Source of the DNA: Aeromicrobium sp. IC_218
Lineage (GTDB): Bacteria; Actinomycetota; Actinomycetes; Propionibacteriales; Nocardioidaceae
DNA length: 64,000 nucleotides
NCBI RefSeq assembly: GCF_004336805.1
Contig: NZ_SJXM01000011.1
Coordinates: forward strand, 47,388-111,387
Direction of reading: 5' to 3'
This document shows positions 47,216 through 57,195 of this stretch, piece by piece. The position numbers were made by a program, and so were the translations under genes. Under the pieces are notes generated by a model. That model was not told where the DNA came from and searched no databases. It worked only from the letters and a program-made list of their open reading frames with translations. Position 1 is the stretch's first letter, and each line of letters opens with the position of its first letter.

Positions 47216-47563
47216 TCAGGCGGGCTCGCGGCCTTCCGCGGCCCAGCGCTCGCGGTCGGCCAGGATCTTGCGGCCGAGGGCCCATCCCGCCCAGTACAGC
47301 AGGGCGAACAGGCCGCCCACGAAGAAGAACGCCGGGTGCAGCAGGCCCATCGCGACGAAGCCGACCTGCACCGCCCAGCCCAGCACGTCGCCCACGGCAC
47401 CGCGCCGGAACAGGCCGGTGGTCAGCAGCGCGAGCACGGCCAGGACGACGCAGACCGTGACGGCCGTGCCGGTCGGGACGTCCGTGACCTGGACCAGGAT
47501 CGGGATGGACAGCCCGAGCAGGATCGCCTCGAAGACCAGGATCGCCTGGCACATGTGCTTCAC
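47216..47563 (-). CDS. DUF4233 membrane protein
   Basis: 115 residues with about three to four hydrophobic helices (AILVFEAILLGLSIPILV, VCVVLAVLALLTTG, VGFVAMGLLHPAFFFVGGLF) and a charged C-terminus. It is the usual neighbour of folC in actinobacteria. Its GTG overlaps the folC TGA as GTGA. Confidence 0.85.
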   Translation of the reverse strand: MKHMCQAILVFEAILLGLSIPILVQVTDVPTGTAVTVCVVLAVLALLTTGLFRRGAVGDVLGWAVQVGFVAMGLLHPAFFFVGGLFALLYWAGWALGRKILADRERWAAEGREPA

Positions 47564-48909
47564 GCGGCACCGCTCCCGAGCAGCACGCGGGCCTCGCCCA
47601 CGGTGACGACCGAGCCGGTGACCAGCACGCCGCCGCTGCCGAGCGCGTCCTCGTACCCCTCGGCGGACTCGGCGAGGTTGATCGCGGTGGCGAGCGCGTC
47701 GTCCAGGCCGGGGGCGAGGACGACGCGGTCCTCGCCGAACAGGTCGGTGGCGATCTCGGCCAGCTCGGCGGCCGACATCGAGCGGTCCGAGGACGACTGG
47801 GTGACGACGATCGTGGCCAGCAGCGGCTCGAGCACGCGCAGGATCCCGTCGACGTCCTTGTCGGCCATCATCGAGACGACGCCGACGAGCGGGCTGAACG
47901 CGAACGCCTCCTGCACCGCGTCGACCAGGGCCGCCGCGCCGTGCGGGTTGTGCGCGGCGTCGAGCAGCACGGTCGGGCTGCGGCGCACGACCTCCAGGCG
48001 TCCGGGCGACGTGACCGAGGCGAACGCCGCCTCGACGAGCGCGGGCTCGAGCTCGCCGGAGCCGGTGAAGGCCTCGACCGCGGCCAGCGCCACGGCGGCG
48101 TTCTGGGCCTGGTGGGCGCCGTGCAGCGGCAGGAAGACGTCCTCGTACCGACGGCTCAGCCCGTCGAGCGTCACGACCTGCCCGCCGAGGGCCGGCACGC
48201 GCTCGGCGACGCCGAAGTCGACACCCTGGCGGTGCACCGTGGCGCCGACCTCGGCCGCACGGCGCAGCAGGACGTCCAGCACCTCGGGCCGCTGCTCGGC
48301 GATGACCGCCTGCGCGCCGGCGTGGATGATGCCGGCCTTCTCGACCGCGACGAGCTCGGGCGAGTCGCCCAGGTACTTGGCGTGGTCGACGTCGATGGGG
48401 GTGATGACCGCGAGCGACGCCTCGGCGACGCTCGTGGCGTCCCAGGTGCCGCCCATGCCGACCTCGACGACGGCGACGTCGACGGGGGCGTCGGCGAACG
48501 CCGCGTAGGCCATGGCCACGACCGTCTCGAAGAACGACAGCGGCGCTCCCCCGTGCTGGGCCGAGGAGTCGTCGACGATCTGGGCGTACGCGGCGACGTC
48601 GGCGAAGGCGTCGACGAAGGCGTCCTCGCTCAGCGGCTCGCCGTCGAGCGTGATGCGCTCGGTCATGGAGACCAGGTGCGGGCTGGTGAAGCGGCCGGTG
48701 CGCAGCTGCCGCTCGCGCAGCAGCGCGTCGATCATGCGGCTGGTGGACGTCTTGCCGTTCGTGCCGGTCAGCTGCACGACGGGGTAGGCGCGCTGGGGCT
48801 CGCCGAGCAGGTCCATGAGCGCGCGGATGCGGTCCAGGGAGGGCTCGAGCTTGGTCTCGGGCCAGCGACCCAGCAGGGCGCGCTCGACCTCGGCGTAGGT
48901 AGGTCTCAT
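47560..48909 (-). CDS. folC: FolC folylpolyglutamate / dihydrofolate synthase
   Basis: Adds glutamate to folates. 449 residues. The P-loop QLTGTNGKTST is near residue 48, followed by FTSPHL and the EVGMGGTWDATS motif; DAAHNPHGA marks the C-terminal Mur-ligase domain. The ATG at 48909 (MRPTYAEVE) lies seven bases after GATACT and matches usual FolC starts; 30 more in-frame residues upstream look non-coding. Confidence 0.95.
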   Translation of the reverse strand: MRPTYAEVERALLGRWPETKLEPSLDRIRALMDLLGEPQRAYPVVQLTGTNGKTSTSRMIDALLRERQLRTGRFTSPHLVSMTERITLDGEPLSEDAFVDAFADVAAYAQIVDDSSAQHGGAPLSFFETVVAMAYAAFADAPVDVAVVEVGMGGTWDATSVAEASLAVITPIDVDHAKYLGDSPELVAVEKAGIIHAGAQAVIAEQRPEVLDVLLRRAAEVGATVHRQGVDFGVAERVPALGGQVVTLDGLSRRYEDVFLPLHGAHQAQNAAVALAAVEAFTGSGELEPALVEAAFASVTSPGRLEVVRRSPTVLLDAAHNPHGAAALVDAVQEAFAFSPLVGVVSMMADKDVDGILRVLEPLLATIVVTQSSSDRSMSAAELAEIATDLFGEDRVVLAPGLDDALATAINLAESAEGYEDALGSGGVLVTGSVVTVGEARVLLGSGAA

Positions 48910-48916
48910 CGGGGCC

Positions 48917-48922
48917 AGTATC
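48917..48922 (-). promoter_or_regulatory. -10-like GATACT before folC
   Basis: GATACT on the minus strand, seven bases before the folC ATG at 48909. It differs from TANNNT at its first base. Confidence 0.4.
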
Positions 48923-49058
48923 CCAGGCCCGGCCAGCGGAGTCCCAGGGGCGGAACCAGGGACGTTCCGGGTATCGATCCTGTCGGTGGATGGGCGCATG
49001 ATGGTTCCTGACCTGGACGTGCTCGGGACGCCCCCATCTCACGTGCTCAGGAGCGCCC

Positions 49059-51170
49059 ATGTCCCGTTCGACCGCCGGGTGGATCACCCGCCGCTGGCTC
49101 CCGTGGGCGGTGCTCGTCACCGCCGTCGTCCTCACCGGTGCGCTCGGCTCGCTGGGCAGCAAGCTCTCCGAGGTCGAGGACAACGACGTCGGGTCCTGGC
49201 TGCCCGGGTCGGCCGAGTCGACCCAGGTCATCGAGAAGTCCGCGGCCTTCGCCGACTCCGAGGCCATCCCCGCCGTGCTGCTCTACACCCGTGACGGCGG
49301 GCTGACCGCCGACGACCTCGCCGCGATCACCGCCGTCGCCGGGCGGGTCACGTCCGTCGAGACCGTCGCGCCGGACGTCGTGGGCCCGATCCGCTCCGAG
49401 GACGGCGAGGCGGCCCAGCTCGTGGTGACGTTCGCCGTGGGCGACGACGGCTGGGACGCGCTGCCCGATCTCGTCGACGACCTGCGCGACGTGGCCACCG
49501 AGGACGTGCCGGACGGCCTGGAGCTGCACGTCGCCGGTCCGGCGGCGCTCGGCGCCGACCAGGCCGACGCGTTCGCCGGCATCGACGGGGTGCTGCTGCT
49601 GGCCGCGATGGGCGTCGTCGTGCTCATGCTGCTGCTCACCTACCGCAGCCCGGTGCTGTGGCTGATCCCGCTGTTCTGCGGCCTGGTCAGCCTGGGCATG
49701 GCGCAGGGGGTCGTGTACCTGCTCGCCGACGCCGGCCTGACCGTCAACGCGCAGAGCGCCGGCATCCTCACGGTGCTGGTGTTCGGGGCCGGCACCGACT
49801 ACGCCCTGCTGCTCATTGCCCGCTACCGCGAGGAGCTGCACCACTTCGAGCGTCGCTCGGAGGCCATGCGCCACGCGCTGCACCACGCGACCCCCGCGAT
49901 CGTCGCGTCGGGCGCCACGGTCGTCGTGGGCCTGCTGTGCCTGCTGTTCGCCGAGATGAACTCCACCAGCAGCCTCGGCCCGGTCGCCGCGGCCGGCATC
50001 ATCGTCGCGGTCGTGGTCATGCTGACCCTGCTGCCGTCGCTGCTGGTCATCTTCGGACGCTGGGTGTTCTGGCCGGCCGTGCCGCACTTCGGCGACCCCG
50101 ACCGCGGCGAGCGCAGCCTGTGGGGACGCGTCGGACGCCGCATCGACCGCCGGCCGCGGGCGGTGTGGGTGGGCACCAGCGTCGCGCTCGCCGCCTGCGC
50201 GCTCGGCATCCTGCAGCTGAACGCCACCGGCCTGTCGAACGCCGACACGTTCACGTCCGACCAGCCCTCGATCGAGGCCGGCGAGGTGCTGGCCCAGCAC
50301 TTCCCCGGCGGGGCGGGCAACCCCGTGCAGGTGGTCAGCAGCGCCGCCGCGGCCGACGAGGTCGCGGCCGCGCTCGGCGACGTCGAGGGCATCGCGCCGG
50401 GCACCGTCACCGAGCCGGTCGTCCGCGACGGTCTGGCCTACGTCGAGGCGACGCTGTCCGACGCGGCCGACTCCGACGCCGCGGCCGACACGATCGACCG
50501 GGCCCGCGACGAGCTCCACGCGGTCGACGGGGCCGACGCGCTGGTGGGCGGCAACACCGCGGTGAACCTGGACGTGCAGCGCGCCTCGTCCCGCGACAAC
50601 GCGGTCATCATCCCGATCGTGCTCGTGGCCGTGCTGCTCATCCTCGGCCTGCTGCTGCGGGCGGTCACCGCGCCGCTCATCCTGCTGGGCACGGTGGTGC
50701 TCTCGTTCGGCGCGGCCCTGGGGCTCAGCGCCCTCGTCTTCCGCCACGTGCTGGGCTTCGCCGGCGCCGACACGTCGTTCCCGCTGTTCGCGTTCGTGTT
50801 CCTCGTCGCGCTGGGCATCGACTACAACATCTTCCTCATGACCCGCGTGCGGGAGGAGTCGCTGCGCCACGGCACCCGGCGCGGCGCGCTGCTCGGCCTG
50901 GCCGCGACCGGCGGCGTCATCACGTCCGCCGGACTGGTGCTGGCCGGCACGTTCGCCGCGCTGGCGACGCTGCCGATCGTGTTCCTGGCCGAGCTCGGGT
51001 TCGTCGTCGCGCTGGGCGTCCTGCTCGACACGATCGTCGTCCGCTCGGTGCTGGTGACGGCGCTCAACCTGGACGTCGGGCGGCACATCTGGTGGCCCAG
51101 CGAGCTCGGCCGCACCGACGGCGGGACGAAGACGCCGCCCGAGCAGAGCCGTGAGGCGGTGCGCACCTAG
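49059..51170 (+). CDS. MMPL/RND-family membrane transporter (second copy)
   Basis: 703 residues with the same duplicated MMPL plan: one helix, an external domain (about 35-170), five helices, a loop, then a repeat. [20 protein letters not shown] and [19 protein letters not shown] are the paired signature segments, each with the membrane Asp. Related to but clearly distinct from the product of 34879-37038. The ATG follows CAGGAG. It lies between folC and valS, so it breaks their usual adjacency. Confidence 0.9.
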   Translation: MSRSTAGWITRRWLPWAVLVTAVVLTGALGSLGSKLSEVEDNDVGSWLPGSAESTQVIEKSAAFADSEAIPAVLLYTRDGGLTADDLAAITAVAGRVTSVETVAPDVVGPIRSEDGEAAQLVVTFAVGDDGWDALPDLVDDLRDVATEDVPDGLELHVAGPAALGADQADAFAGIDGVLLLAAMGVVVLMLLLTYRSPVLWLIPLFCGLVSLGMAQGVVYLLADAGLTVNAQSAGILTVLVFGAGTDYALLLIARYREELHHFERRSEAMRHALHHATPAIVASGATVVVGLLCLLFAEMNSTSSLGPVAAAGIIVAVVVMLTLLPSLLVIFGRWVFWPAVPHFGDPDRGERSLWGRVGRRIDRRPRAVWVGTSVALAACALGILQLNATGLSNADTFTSDQPSIEAGEVLAQHFPGGAGNPVQVVSSAAAADEVAAALGDVEGIAPGTVTEPVVRDGLAYVEATLSDAADSDAAADTIDRARDELHAVDGADALVGGNTAVNLDVQRASSRDNAVIIPIVLVAVLLILGLLLRAVTAPLILLGTVVLSFGAALGLSALVFRHVLGFAGADTSFPLFAFVFLVALGIDYNIFLMTRVREESLRHGTRRGALLGLAATGGVITSAGLVLAGTFAALATLPIVFLAELGFVVALGVLLDTIVVRSVLVTALNLDVGRHIWWPSELGRTDGGTKTPPEQSREAVRT

Positions 51171-51173
51171 ACT
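51168..51173 (+). promoter_or_regulatory. -10 hexamer TAGACT, probable leaderless promoter of valS
   Basis: TAGACT overlaps the stop of the MMPL gene and ends eight bases before the valS ATG at 51182. Confidence 0.4.
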
Positions 51174-51181
51174 CAGGCCTC

Positions 51182-53758
51182 ATGAACGCCGTGCCGGAGA
51201 AGCCTGTCCTCGAGGGCCTGGAGGCCACCTGGTCCCAGCGGTGGGAGGAGCAGGGCACCTTCCGCTTCGACCGCAGCAAGGATCGGGCGGACGTCTACTC
51301 CATCGACACCCCGCCCCCGACCGTCTCGGGCTCGCTGCACGTCGGTCACGTCTTCAGCTACACGCACACCGACCTGGTCGCGCGCTACCAGCGCATGCGC
51401 GGCAAGGAGGTGTTCTACCCGATGGGCTGGGACGACAACGGCCTGCCCACCGAGCGTCGCGTGCAGAACTACTTCGGCGTGCGGTGCGACCCGTCGCTGC
51501 CCTACGACGCCGACTTCACGCCGCCGCAGAAGCCGGACCCGAAGAAGCAGGTGCCGATCAGCCGGCGCAACTTCATCGAGCTGTGCAACCAGCTCGTCGT
51601 CGAGGACGAGAAGGTCTTCGAGGCGCTGTGGCGCACGCTCGGGCTGAGCGTGGACTGGACGCAGACCTACACGACGATCGGTGACGAGGCCCAGGCCACG
51701 AGCCAGCGCGCGTTCCTGCGCAACCTGGCCCGCGGCGAGGCGTACCAGCAGGACGCCCCGACCCTGTGGGACGTCACGTTCCAGACCGCCGTGGCCCAGG
51801 CCGAGCTCGAGGCCCGCGAGTACCCCGGCGCGTACCACCGCGTCGCCTACCACCTCGCCGACGGCACCACGGTCCACGTCGAGACCACGCGCCCGGAGCT
51901 CACCCCGGCCGCCGTCGCGCTCATCGCCCACCCCGACGACGAGCGCTACCAGCACCTGTTCGGCACCACCGCCACCTCGCCGATCTTCGGCGTGGAGGTG
52001 CCCGTGGTGGCGCACACGCTGGCCGACCCGACCAAGGGCTCGGGCATCGTGCACTGCTGCACGTTCGGCGACCTGACCGACGTCCAGTGGTGGCGCGAGC
52101 TGCAGCTGCCCAACCGCACCGTCATCGGCCGCGACGGACGCATCCTGCCCGACGTGCCCGAGTGGATCGCCACGGACGCGGGTCGCGCGCTCTACGCCGA
52201 GCTGGCCGGCAAGACGACGTTCACCGCGCGCGAGCTGACCGTGCAGGCGCTGCGCGAGAGCGGCGACCTCGACGGCGAGCCGAAGCCCACCCAGCGCATG
52301 GCGAACTTCTACGAGAAGGGCGACAAGCCGCTCGAGATCGTCTCCACGCGCCAGTGGTACATCGCCAACGGCGGCCGCGACGCCGACCTGCGCAAGGCGC
52401 TCGTGGCCCGCGGCGACGAGATGACCTGGGTGCCCGGCTACATGCAGTCGCGCTTCACGAACTGGATCGAGGGCCTCAACGGCGACTGGCTCGTCTCGCG
52501 CCAGCGCTTCTTCGGCATCCCGTTCCCGGTGTGGTACCGGCTCGACGAGGCCGGCGAGCCGGTCTACGACGACCCGATCCTGGCCCGCGAGGACCAGCTG
52601 CCGGTCGACCCCGCCTCCCAGGCGCCCGACGGCTTCGACGAGGCCCAGCGGGGCGAGCCCGGCGGCTTCATGGCCGACCCGGACGTGCTCGACACCTGGG
52701 CGACGTCGTCGCTGACCCCGCAGATCGTGTGCGGCTGGGAGCGCGACCCCGAGCTGTTCGAGCGCACGTTCCCGATGGACCTGCGCCCGCAGGGCCACGA
52801 CATCATCCGCACCTGGCTGTTCAGCACCGTCGTGCGCGCGCACCAGGAGTTCGGCCAGGTGCCGTGGACGCACACCGCGCTGTCCGGCTTCGTCGTCGAC
52901 CCCGACCGCAAGAAGATGTCCAAGTCCAAGGGCAACGTGGTCGTCCCCGACGAGATCCTCACCAAGTACGGCGCCGACGCCGTCCGCTGGCGTGCCGCCG
53001 GCGCCCGCCCGGGCGCGGACTCGCCGTTCGACGAGGCACAGATGAAGGTCGGCCGCCGCCTGGCCATGAAGGTGCTCAACGCGAGCAAGTTCGTGCTGGC
53101 TGCCGAGGACGCCTACGGCCTGGGCGCGGACGCCTCGTACCTGGACGCCGCCCGCGTCACCGAGGCCGTCGACCTGGCCATGCTCGACCGCCTGCGCGGC
53201 GTCGTCACCACGGCCACGGAGCACTTCGAGGCCTACGACTACGCCTCGGCGCTCGAGGTCACCGAGAAGTTCTTCTGGGACTTCTGCGACGACTACCTCG
53301 AGCTGGTCAAGGAGCGGGCCCGCCGCAGCGACGCCGGCGGCGAGTCGGCCAAGGCCGCGTTCGCCCAGGCGCTGTCGGTGCAGCTGCGCCTGCTCGCCCC
53401 GTTCCTGCCGTACGTGACCGAGGAGGTCTGGTCGTGGTGGCAGGAGGGCTCGATCCACCGCGCCGCCTGGCCGACCACGGACGACCTGGGCACGCCGGCC
53501 GCCGACCAGCGGGTGCTCGACGTCGCCGCCGCGGCGCTCGCGGGCGTCCGCGGGGCCAAGTCGGTGGCCAAGGTCAGCCAGCGCACGGCGGTCACCGCCC
53601 TCACCGTCCGCGGCACCCAGGACGACCTCGACCGGCTCGCGCTGGCGCTCGACGACGTCCGCGCCGCCGGCAAGGTGACCGGCGACGTCGCTCTCGAGCC
53701 GGCCGACGCGGCCGAGCTCGCGGTCGAGGCCACGCTCGAGGCCGCCGAGCAGTCCTGA
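51182..53758 (+). CDS. valS: Valyl-tRNA synthetase
   Basis: Class I aminoacyl-tRNA synthetase charging tRNA-Val, 858 residues. The HIGH-type motif is [15 protein letters not shown] (about 44-58), and KKMSKSKGN lies near residue 578. The editing domain (for example [19 protein letters not shown]) sits between them, and an anticodon-binding domain with a short helical tail follows. It is on the plus strand, whereas folC and clpX are on the minus strand. A very stable hairpin follows at 53762. Confidence 0.97.
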   Translation: MNAVPEKPVLEGLEATWSQRWEEQGTFRFDRSKDRADVYSIDTPPPTVSGSLHVGHVFSYTHTDLVARYQRMRGKEVFYPMGWDDNGLPTERRVQNYFGVRCDPSLPYDADFTPPQKPDPKKQVPISRRNFIELCNQLVVEDEKVFEALWRTLGLSVDWTQTYTTIGDEAQATSQRAFLRNLARGEAYQQDAPTLWDVTFQTAVAQAELEAREYPGAYHRVAYHLADGTTVHVETTRPELTPAAVALIAHPDDERYQHLFGTTATSPIFGVEVPVVAHTLADPTKGSGIVHCCTFGDLTDVQWWRELQLPNRTVIGRDGRILPDVPEWIATDAGRALYAELAGKTTFTARELTVQALRESGDLDGEPKPTQRMANFYEKGDKPLEIVSTRQWYIANGGRDADLRKALVARGDEMTWVPGYMQSRFTNWIEGLNGDWLVSRQRFFGIPFPVWYRLDEAGEPVYDDPILAREDQLPVDPASQAPDGFDEAQRGEPGGFMADPDVLDTWATSSLTPQIVCGWERDPELFERTFPMDLRPQGHDIIRTWLFSTVVRAHQEFGQVPWTHTALSGFVVDPDRKKMSKSKGNVVVPDEILTKYGADAVRWRAAGARPGADSPFDEAQMKVGRRLAMKVLNASKFVLAAEDAYGLGADASYLDAARVTEAVDLAMLDRLRGVVTTATEHFEAYDYASALEVTEKFFWDFCDDYLELVKERARRSDAGGESAKAAFAQALSVQLRLLAPFLPYVTEEVWSWWQEGSIHRAAWPTTDDLGTPAADQRVLDVAAAALAGVRGAKSVAKVSQRTAVTALTVRGTQDDLDRLALALDDVRAAGKVTGDVALEPADAAELAVEATLEAAEQS

Positions 53759-53761
53759 CGC

Positions 53762-53802
53762 ACGACGAAGGGCCTCCCCGCTGCGGGGAGGCCCTTCGTC
53801 GT
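53762..53802. terminator. Strong hairpin terminator after valS
   Basis: Perfect 19-bp stem (53762-53780 with 53784-53802) with a three-base loop, between convergent valS and the minus-strand 140-residue gene. It can serve both directions. Confidence 0.85.
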
Positions 53803-53814
53803 CGTGGGGCCGGC

Positions 53815-54237
53815 TCACTCGTCGGCGAGCTCGTGCTCCTCCATCTCGGCGAGCGTCGGGCGTCCCTGGTTGCAGAAGACCTCGAGCTCGATCGAGCGTC
53901 CGCCCCGGGCGAAGACGGCGTCGACGTCGTCGTCGGGGCCGGGCTCGAAGCTCACGACCCGCCAGCCGGCGGCCTCGTCGGGCAACGCCTCCACGCCCAC
54001 GGCGTACACGCCGTCGCAGCCGACCCGGAAGCCGCCGAACTCGCCGGAGATCGTCTCCTCGACCAGGTTCGGTCCGGCGGTCGGCGGGGCGGTCGACGCG
54101 TCCTTCGGCACCTCCTGGCCGACCGGGCCGCGTCCGCGCACCGAGGCGCCCACGGCGGTGACCGTCGCGACGCCGATCGACACGGCGACGACGACGGCGA
54201 GCAGCCATCCGGCGGCGTACAGGACCCTGCGTCTCAC
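53815..54237 (-). CDS. Hypothetical exported or membrane-anchored protein (140 residues)
   Basis: The GTG at 54237 gives a basic N-terminus and one helix (AAGWLLAVVVAVSIGVATVT), then a soluble extracytoplasmic domain with Cys residues in VGCDGVYAV and EVFCNQG that could form a disulphide. An upstream GTG at 54270 is possible. No family recognised. It is divergent from an OmpR-type two-component system and may be its target or sensor partner. Confidence 0.6.
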   Translation of the reverse strand: MRRRVLYAAGWLLAVVVAVSIGVATVTAVGASVRGRGPVGQEVPKDASTAPPTAGPNLVEETISGEFGGFRVGCDGVYAVGVEALPDEAAGWRVVSFEPGPDDDVDAVFARGGRSIELEVFCNQGRPTLAEMEEHELADE

Positions 54238-54336
54238 GGCACCATGCTGGCAGGCCGTCGCGGCCCGCACGCTATGGCGACGCTAAGCCGCGGCTAAGCC
54301 CGGGCCTCGAGCGCGCCACGACGGGTGCGCACCCGC

Positions 54337-54342
54337 TAGCGT
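54337..54342 (+). promoter_or_regulatory. -10 hexamer TAGCGT, probable leaderless promoter of the two-component operon
   Basis: TAGCGT ends six bases before the GTG at 54349 of the response-regulator gene; no ribosome site is visible. Confidence 0.5.
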
Positions 54343-54348
54343 CACGGT

Positions 54349-55035
54349 GTGGCTCACGTGCTGGTGATCGAGGACGACGACGTCATCCGTCCCCGTCTGG
54401 TCCGGTCCTTGCGCGAGCTGGGGCACGCGGTCGACTCCTCCCCCGCGGGGCTGCCCGGCCTGCAGCTGGCGCTCGACGCGCGTCCCGACCTCGTGGTGCT
54501 CGACCTCGGGCTGCCCGACGTCGACGGCATGCAGGTGCTGACGATGCTGCGGGCGGTCAGCGAGGTGCCGGTCATCATCGCCAGTGCCCGTGACGACGAC
54601 CCCGGCCTGGTCCGGGCGCTGGACGCCGGCGCCGACGACTACCTGGTCAAGCCGTTCACCGCCGCCCAGCTGGAGGCCCGCATCCGCGCCGTCATCCGGC
54701 GCAGCGGGCGCCCGGTCGAGCAGGCCGAGCTCGCGGTCGGCGGCCTGCGGGTCGACCTGCGCGGGCGCCGGGTGACGCTGGACGGCGCCGAGGTCGAGCT
54801 CAGCCCGCGCGAGTTCGACCTGCTCGCCTACCTGGTGCAGCGGCCGGGCGAGGTCGTCACCAAGCGCGAGCTGCTGACCGAGGTCTGGCAGCAGCCCTGG
54901 GGCGGCTCGGACAAGACGGTCGACGTCCACCTCTCCTGGCTGCGCCGCAAGCTCGGCGAGACCGCCTCCGAGCCGCGCCACCTGACCACCGTGCGCGGCG
55001 TCGGCGTGCGGCTGTCCGTCCCGGACGCGCCGTGA
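54349..55035 (+). CDS. OmpR-type response regulator
   Basis: 228 residues. The receiver domain has the acidic cluster IEDDD at the N-terminus, the phosphorylation Asp in VVLDLGLPD (about 50) and Lys in LVKPFT. A winged-helix DNA-binding domain follows (LSPREFDLLAYLVQRPGEVV, then VDVHLSWLRRKL and VRGVGVRL). Its TGA overlaps the kinase GTG. Confidence 0.95.
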   Translation: MAHVLVIEDDDVIRPRLVRSLRELGHAVDSSPAGLPGLQLALDARPDLVVLDLGLPDVDGMQVLTMLRAVSEVPVIIASARDDDPGLVRALDAGADDYLVKPFTAAQLEARIRAVIRRSGRPVEQAELAVGGLRVDLRGRRVTLDGAEVELSPREFDLLAYLVQRPGEVVTKRELLTEVWQQPWGGSDKTVDVHLSWLRRKLGETASEPRHLTTVRGVGVRLSVPDAP

Positions 55036-56327
55036 GACGCCGGCTCATCTGGACCGTCGCGGCCACGGTCTCGATGGTGCTGCTGGCGATGCTGGTGCCG
55101 ATGGCCGTCCTGGTGCGCAGCTACGACCTGGAGGACCGGCTCTCCCGCGCCGCGCTGGAGGTGCAGGGCACCGAGACCGTCGTGTCCGGCCAGGACAAGG
55201 GCGCCGTGGCGGTCTACCTCGACGGCCTGAACCGGCGCGACGACGGCGTGCGCACCACCGTGCTCTACCCCGACGGCACCGCGATCGGGCCGAACCCGGG
55301 CGAGGACGAGCGGGTGGCCGAGGCACGCACGACCGGACGCGCCAGGGTCGACGACGTGGACGGCGGGGCCCAGATCCTCGTGCCGGTCGCCCTCGGCGGC
55401 AGCAGCGGGCTCCCCGGCCAGACGCCGGTCGTGCGGGTGGACGTCCAGGAGGCGCGCTTCCCCTCGGACCTGCACGTGGCGTGGATCGTGCTCGCCCTGC
55501 TCGGCGCGACCCTGCTCGCGGGGGCCGTGCTGCTGGCCGACCGGCTCGGTCGTTCGTTCGTCCGGCCCATCCACGACCTGGCGGTCGCCACGCGCTCGCT
55601 CGGCGACCCCGCCGGCCCGCGGACGGTCGAGGTCGAGGGCCCGCCGGAGGTGCACGAGCTCGCGACCGCGCTGAACCGCCTGGTCGAGCGGGTGGAGCTG
55701 CTGCTGGAGCGCGAGCGCGAGAACGTGGCCGACCTGTCGCACCGGCTGCGCACGCCCGTGACGGCGCTGCGCCTGGGCATCGAGGCGCTTGAGGACCCGG
55801 CCGATCGCGCGCGGCTCGGCGCCGACCTCGACCGCCTGCAGCAGACGGTCGACGTGGTGGTGCGCGAGGCGCGCCGCTCGCAGCGCGAGGGCGTGGCCCC
55901 GCGGACGGACGCCTTGGCCGTCCTGGCCGCACGCACCCGCTACTGGCTGGTGCTGGCCGAGGACCAGGGACGTCCGGTCCAGGTCGACCTCGACGACGGG
56001 CCCGGCCCCCACGTACGGACGAGCCCGGAGGACCTGGAGGCCCTGGCCGACGTGCTGGTCGACAACGTCTTCACCCACACGCCGCCCGAGGCACCGCTCC
56101 ACGTGACGCTGCGGGCCGGGGAGGACGCGGTCACGTACGTCGTGGAGGACGGCGGACCGGGTGTCCCCGACGGCTCCGACCCGGTCGGCCGGGGCACGAG
56201 CGGCAGCGGCTCGACCGGCCTGGGGCTGGCCATCGCCGCGCGCACCGCCGAGGCCGCGGACGGGACCCTGCGGGTCGACCGCTCCCCCGGCCTCGGTGGC
56301 ACGCGCGTCACCGTCGTGCTGCGCTGA
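55032..56327 (+). CDS. Sensor histidine kinase (OmpR partner)
   Basis: 431 residues. Two membrane helices (about 8-28 and 150-172) enclose an extracytoplasmic sensor of about 120 residues. A HAMP-like linker and a HisKA domain follow, with the phospho-acceptor in DLSHRLRTPVTAL (about 238). The ATPase domain has DNVFTHTPP, DGGPGVPD and a GSGSTGLGLAIA box. Starts at a GTG overlapping the regulator stop. Convergent with two small secreted-protein genes. Confidence 0.94.
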   Translation: MRRRLIWTVAATVSMVLLAMLVPMAVLVRSYDLEDRLSRAALEVQGTETVVSGQDKGAVAVYLDGLNRRDDGVRTTVLYPDGTAIGPNPGEDERVAEARTTGRARVDDVDGGAQILVPVALGGSSGLPGQTPVVRVDVQEARFPSDLHVAWIVLALLGATLLAGAVLLADRLGRSFVRPIHDLAVATRSLGDPAGPRTVEVEGPPEVHELATALNRLVERVELLLERERENVADLSHRLRTPVTALRLGIEALEDPADRARLGADLDRLQQTVDVVVREARRSQREGVAPRTDALAVLAARTRYWLVLAEDQGRPVQVDLDDGPGPHVRTSPEDLEALADVLVDNVFTHTPPEAPLHVTLRAGEDAVTYVVEDGGPGVPDGSDPVGRGTSGSGSTGLGLAIAARTAEAADGTLRVDRSPGLGGTRVTVVLR

Positions 56328-56330
56328 GCC

Positions 56331-56717
56331 TCAGCGCACGCGGACCGTCGTGGAGCACCATCCATCGGTGCCGGCCGGGCGCAGGCGCACCGTGAAGGTG
56401 TCCCGGTCGCGCGTGTTCGGCCGCAGCCGCTCCAGCTCCAGCTCGCCGTCGCGGTCGGCCCGGACGACACCGTGGTGCACCCGCCTGCCGTCGTGCCGCA
56501 GCTGGACGACCCAGCGCGACGCCGGACGGGCGTGCTCGACGTCCAGCGTGACCTCGTACCGGCGACCCTCCCGGTCGACCTGCAGCTCGTAGGTCGCCCC
56601 GGCGCAGCGGCCGTGACGTTCGACGTCGGCGGTCGCGGTGGCGGGCACGGCGACCAGCGCGGCACCGGCCAGTGCCGTGCCGCCGAGCAGCAGGGCGGTC
56701 CCTCGGCGCGCGCTCAT
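56331..56717 (-). CDS. Small secreted protein (128 residues), paralogue of the upstream gene
   Basis: The signal peptide (about 1-30) is followed by a beta-rich domain: a Cys in GRCAGATYELQVD, a WVVQLRHDGRRV strand, RDTFTVRLRP, and a final Cys in GWCSTTVRV. The pattern of two Cys, an ATYEL/ARYQL strand and an R..F.V strand is shared with the product of 56714-57106, to which it is joined by an ATGA overlap. Tandem duplication is likely. Function unknown. Confidence 0.65.
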   Translation of the reverse strand: MSARRGTALLLGGTALAGAALVAVPATATADVERHGRCAGATYELQVDREGRRYEVTLDVEHARPASRWVVQLRHDGRRVHHGVVRADRDGELELERLRPNTRDRDTFTVRLRPAGTDGWCSTTVRVR

Positions 56718-57106
56718 CGGTGGGTCACCTCGGCCGTGCAGGTCTCGCCACCGGCGACGGGGGTCGCCTCGACGGTGAACGTCCTCTCGCCGTCCTGCGG
56801 CACCTGCGCCTCGATGTCGAGCTCGGCGTCCTCGTCGCTCATGCGCTCGCCCTCGACCAGGACGGTGTCGCCCTCGCGCAGCACGAGCGTCCAGCGCTCG
56901 CCGGGGGCGGCGGTCTGCAGCTCGAAGGAGACGTCGACGCGGTCGCCGTCCTCGTCCTCGGTCTCCAGCTGGTAGCGGGCCTGGCCGCACGTGCCGTCGG
57001 AGCGGTGGGTCTGGTCGCCGGACGCCGACCACCACCAGGCGCCGGCACCGGCTCCCACGACGACGACCGCCGCGGCGGCGGCCACGGTCTTGGTGGACTT
57101 CTTCAC
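56714..57106 (-). CDS. Small secreted or anchored protein (130 residues), paralogue of the downstream gene
   Basis: The N-terminal hydrophobic segment (VAAAAAVVVVGAGAGAWWW) lacks a clear cleavage site. The domain that follows has Cys in GTCGQARYQLE, a WTLVLREGDTVL strand, ERTFTVEATP, and Cys in ETCTAEVTH. Same layout as the 128-residue product. It is the first gene of the pair and lies 89 bases downstream of the saccharopine-dehydrogenase-like gene. Confidence 0.65.
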   Translation of the reverse strand: MKKSTKTVAAAAAVVVVGAGAGAWWWSASGDQTHRSDGTCGQARYQLETEDEDGDRVDVSFELQTAAPGERWTLVLREGDTVLVEGERMSDEDAELDIEAQVPQDGERTFTVEATPVAGGETCTAEVTHR

Positions 57107-57195
57107 GATGAGGCTCCTTCTCTCGGGTACCCCACCACCGTGCCGCCGGCGTGCCTAACGGCGTCTCTCGCGCCCGCTAAGGGACGGCAAAGACC

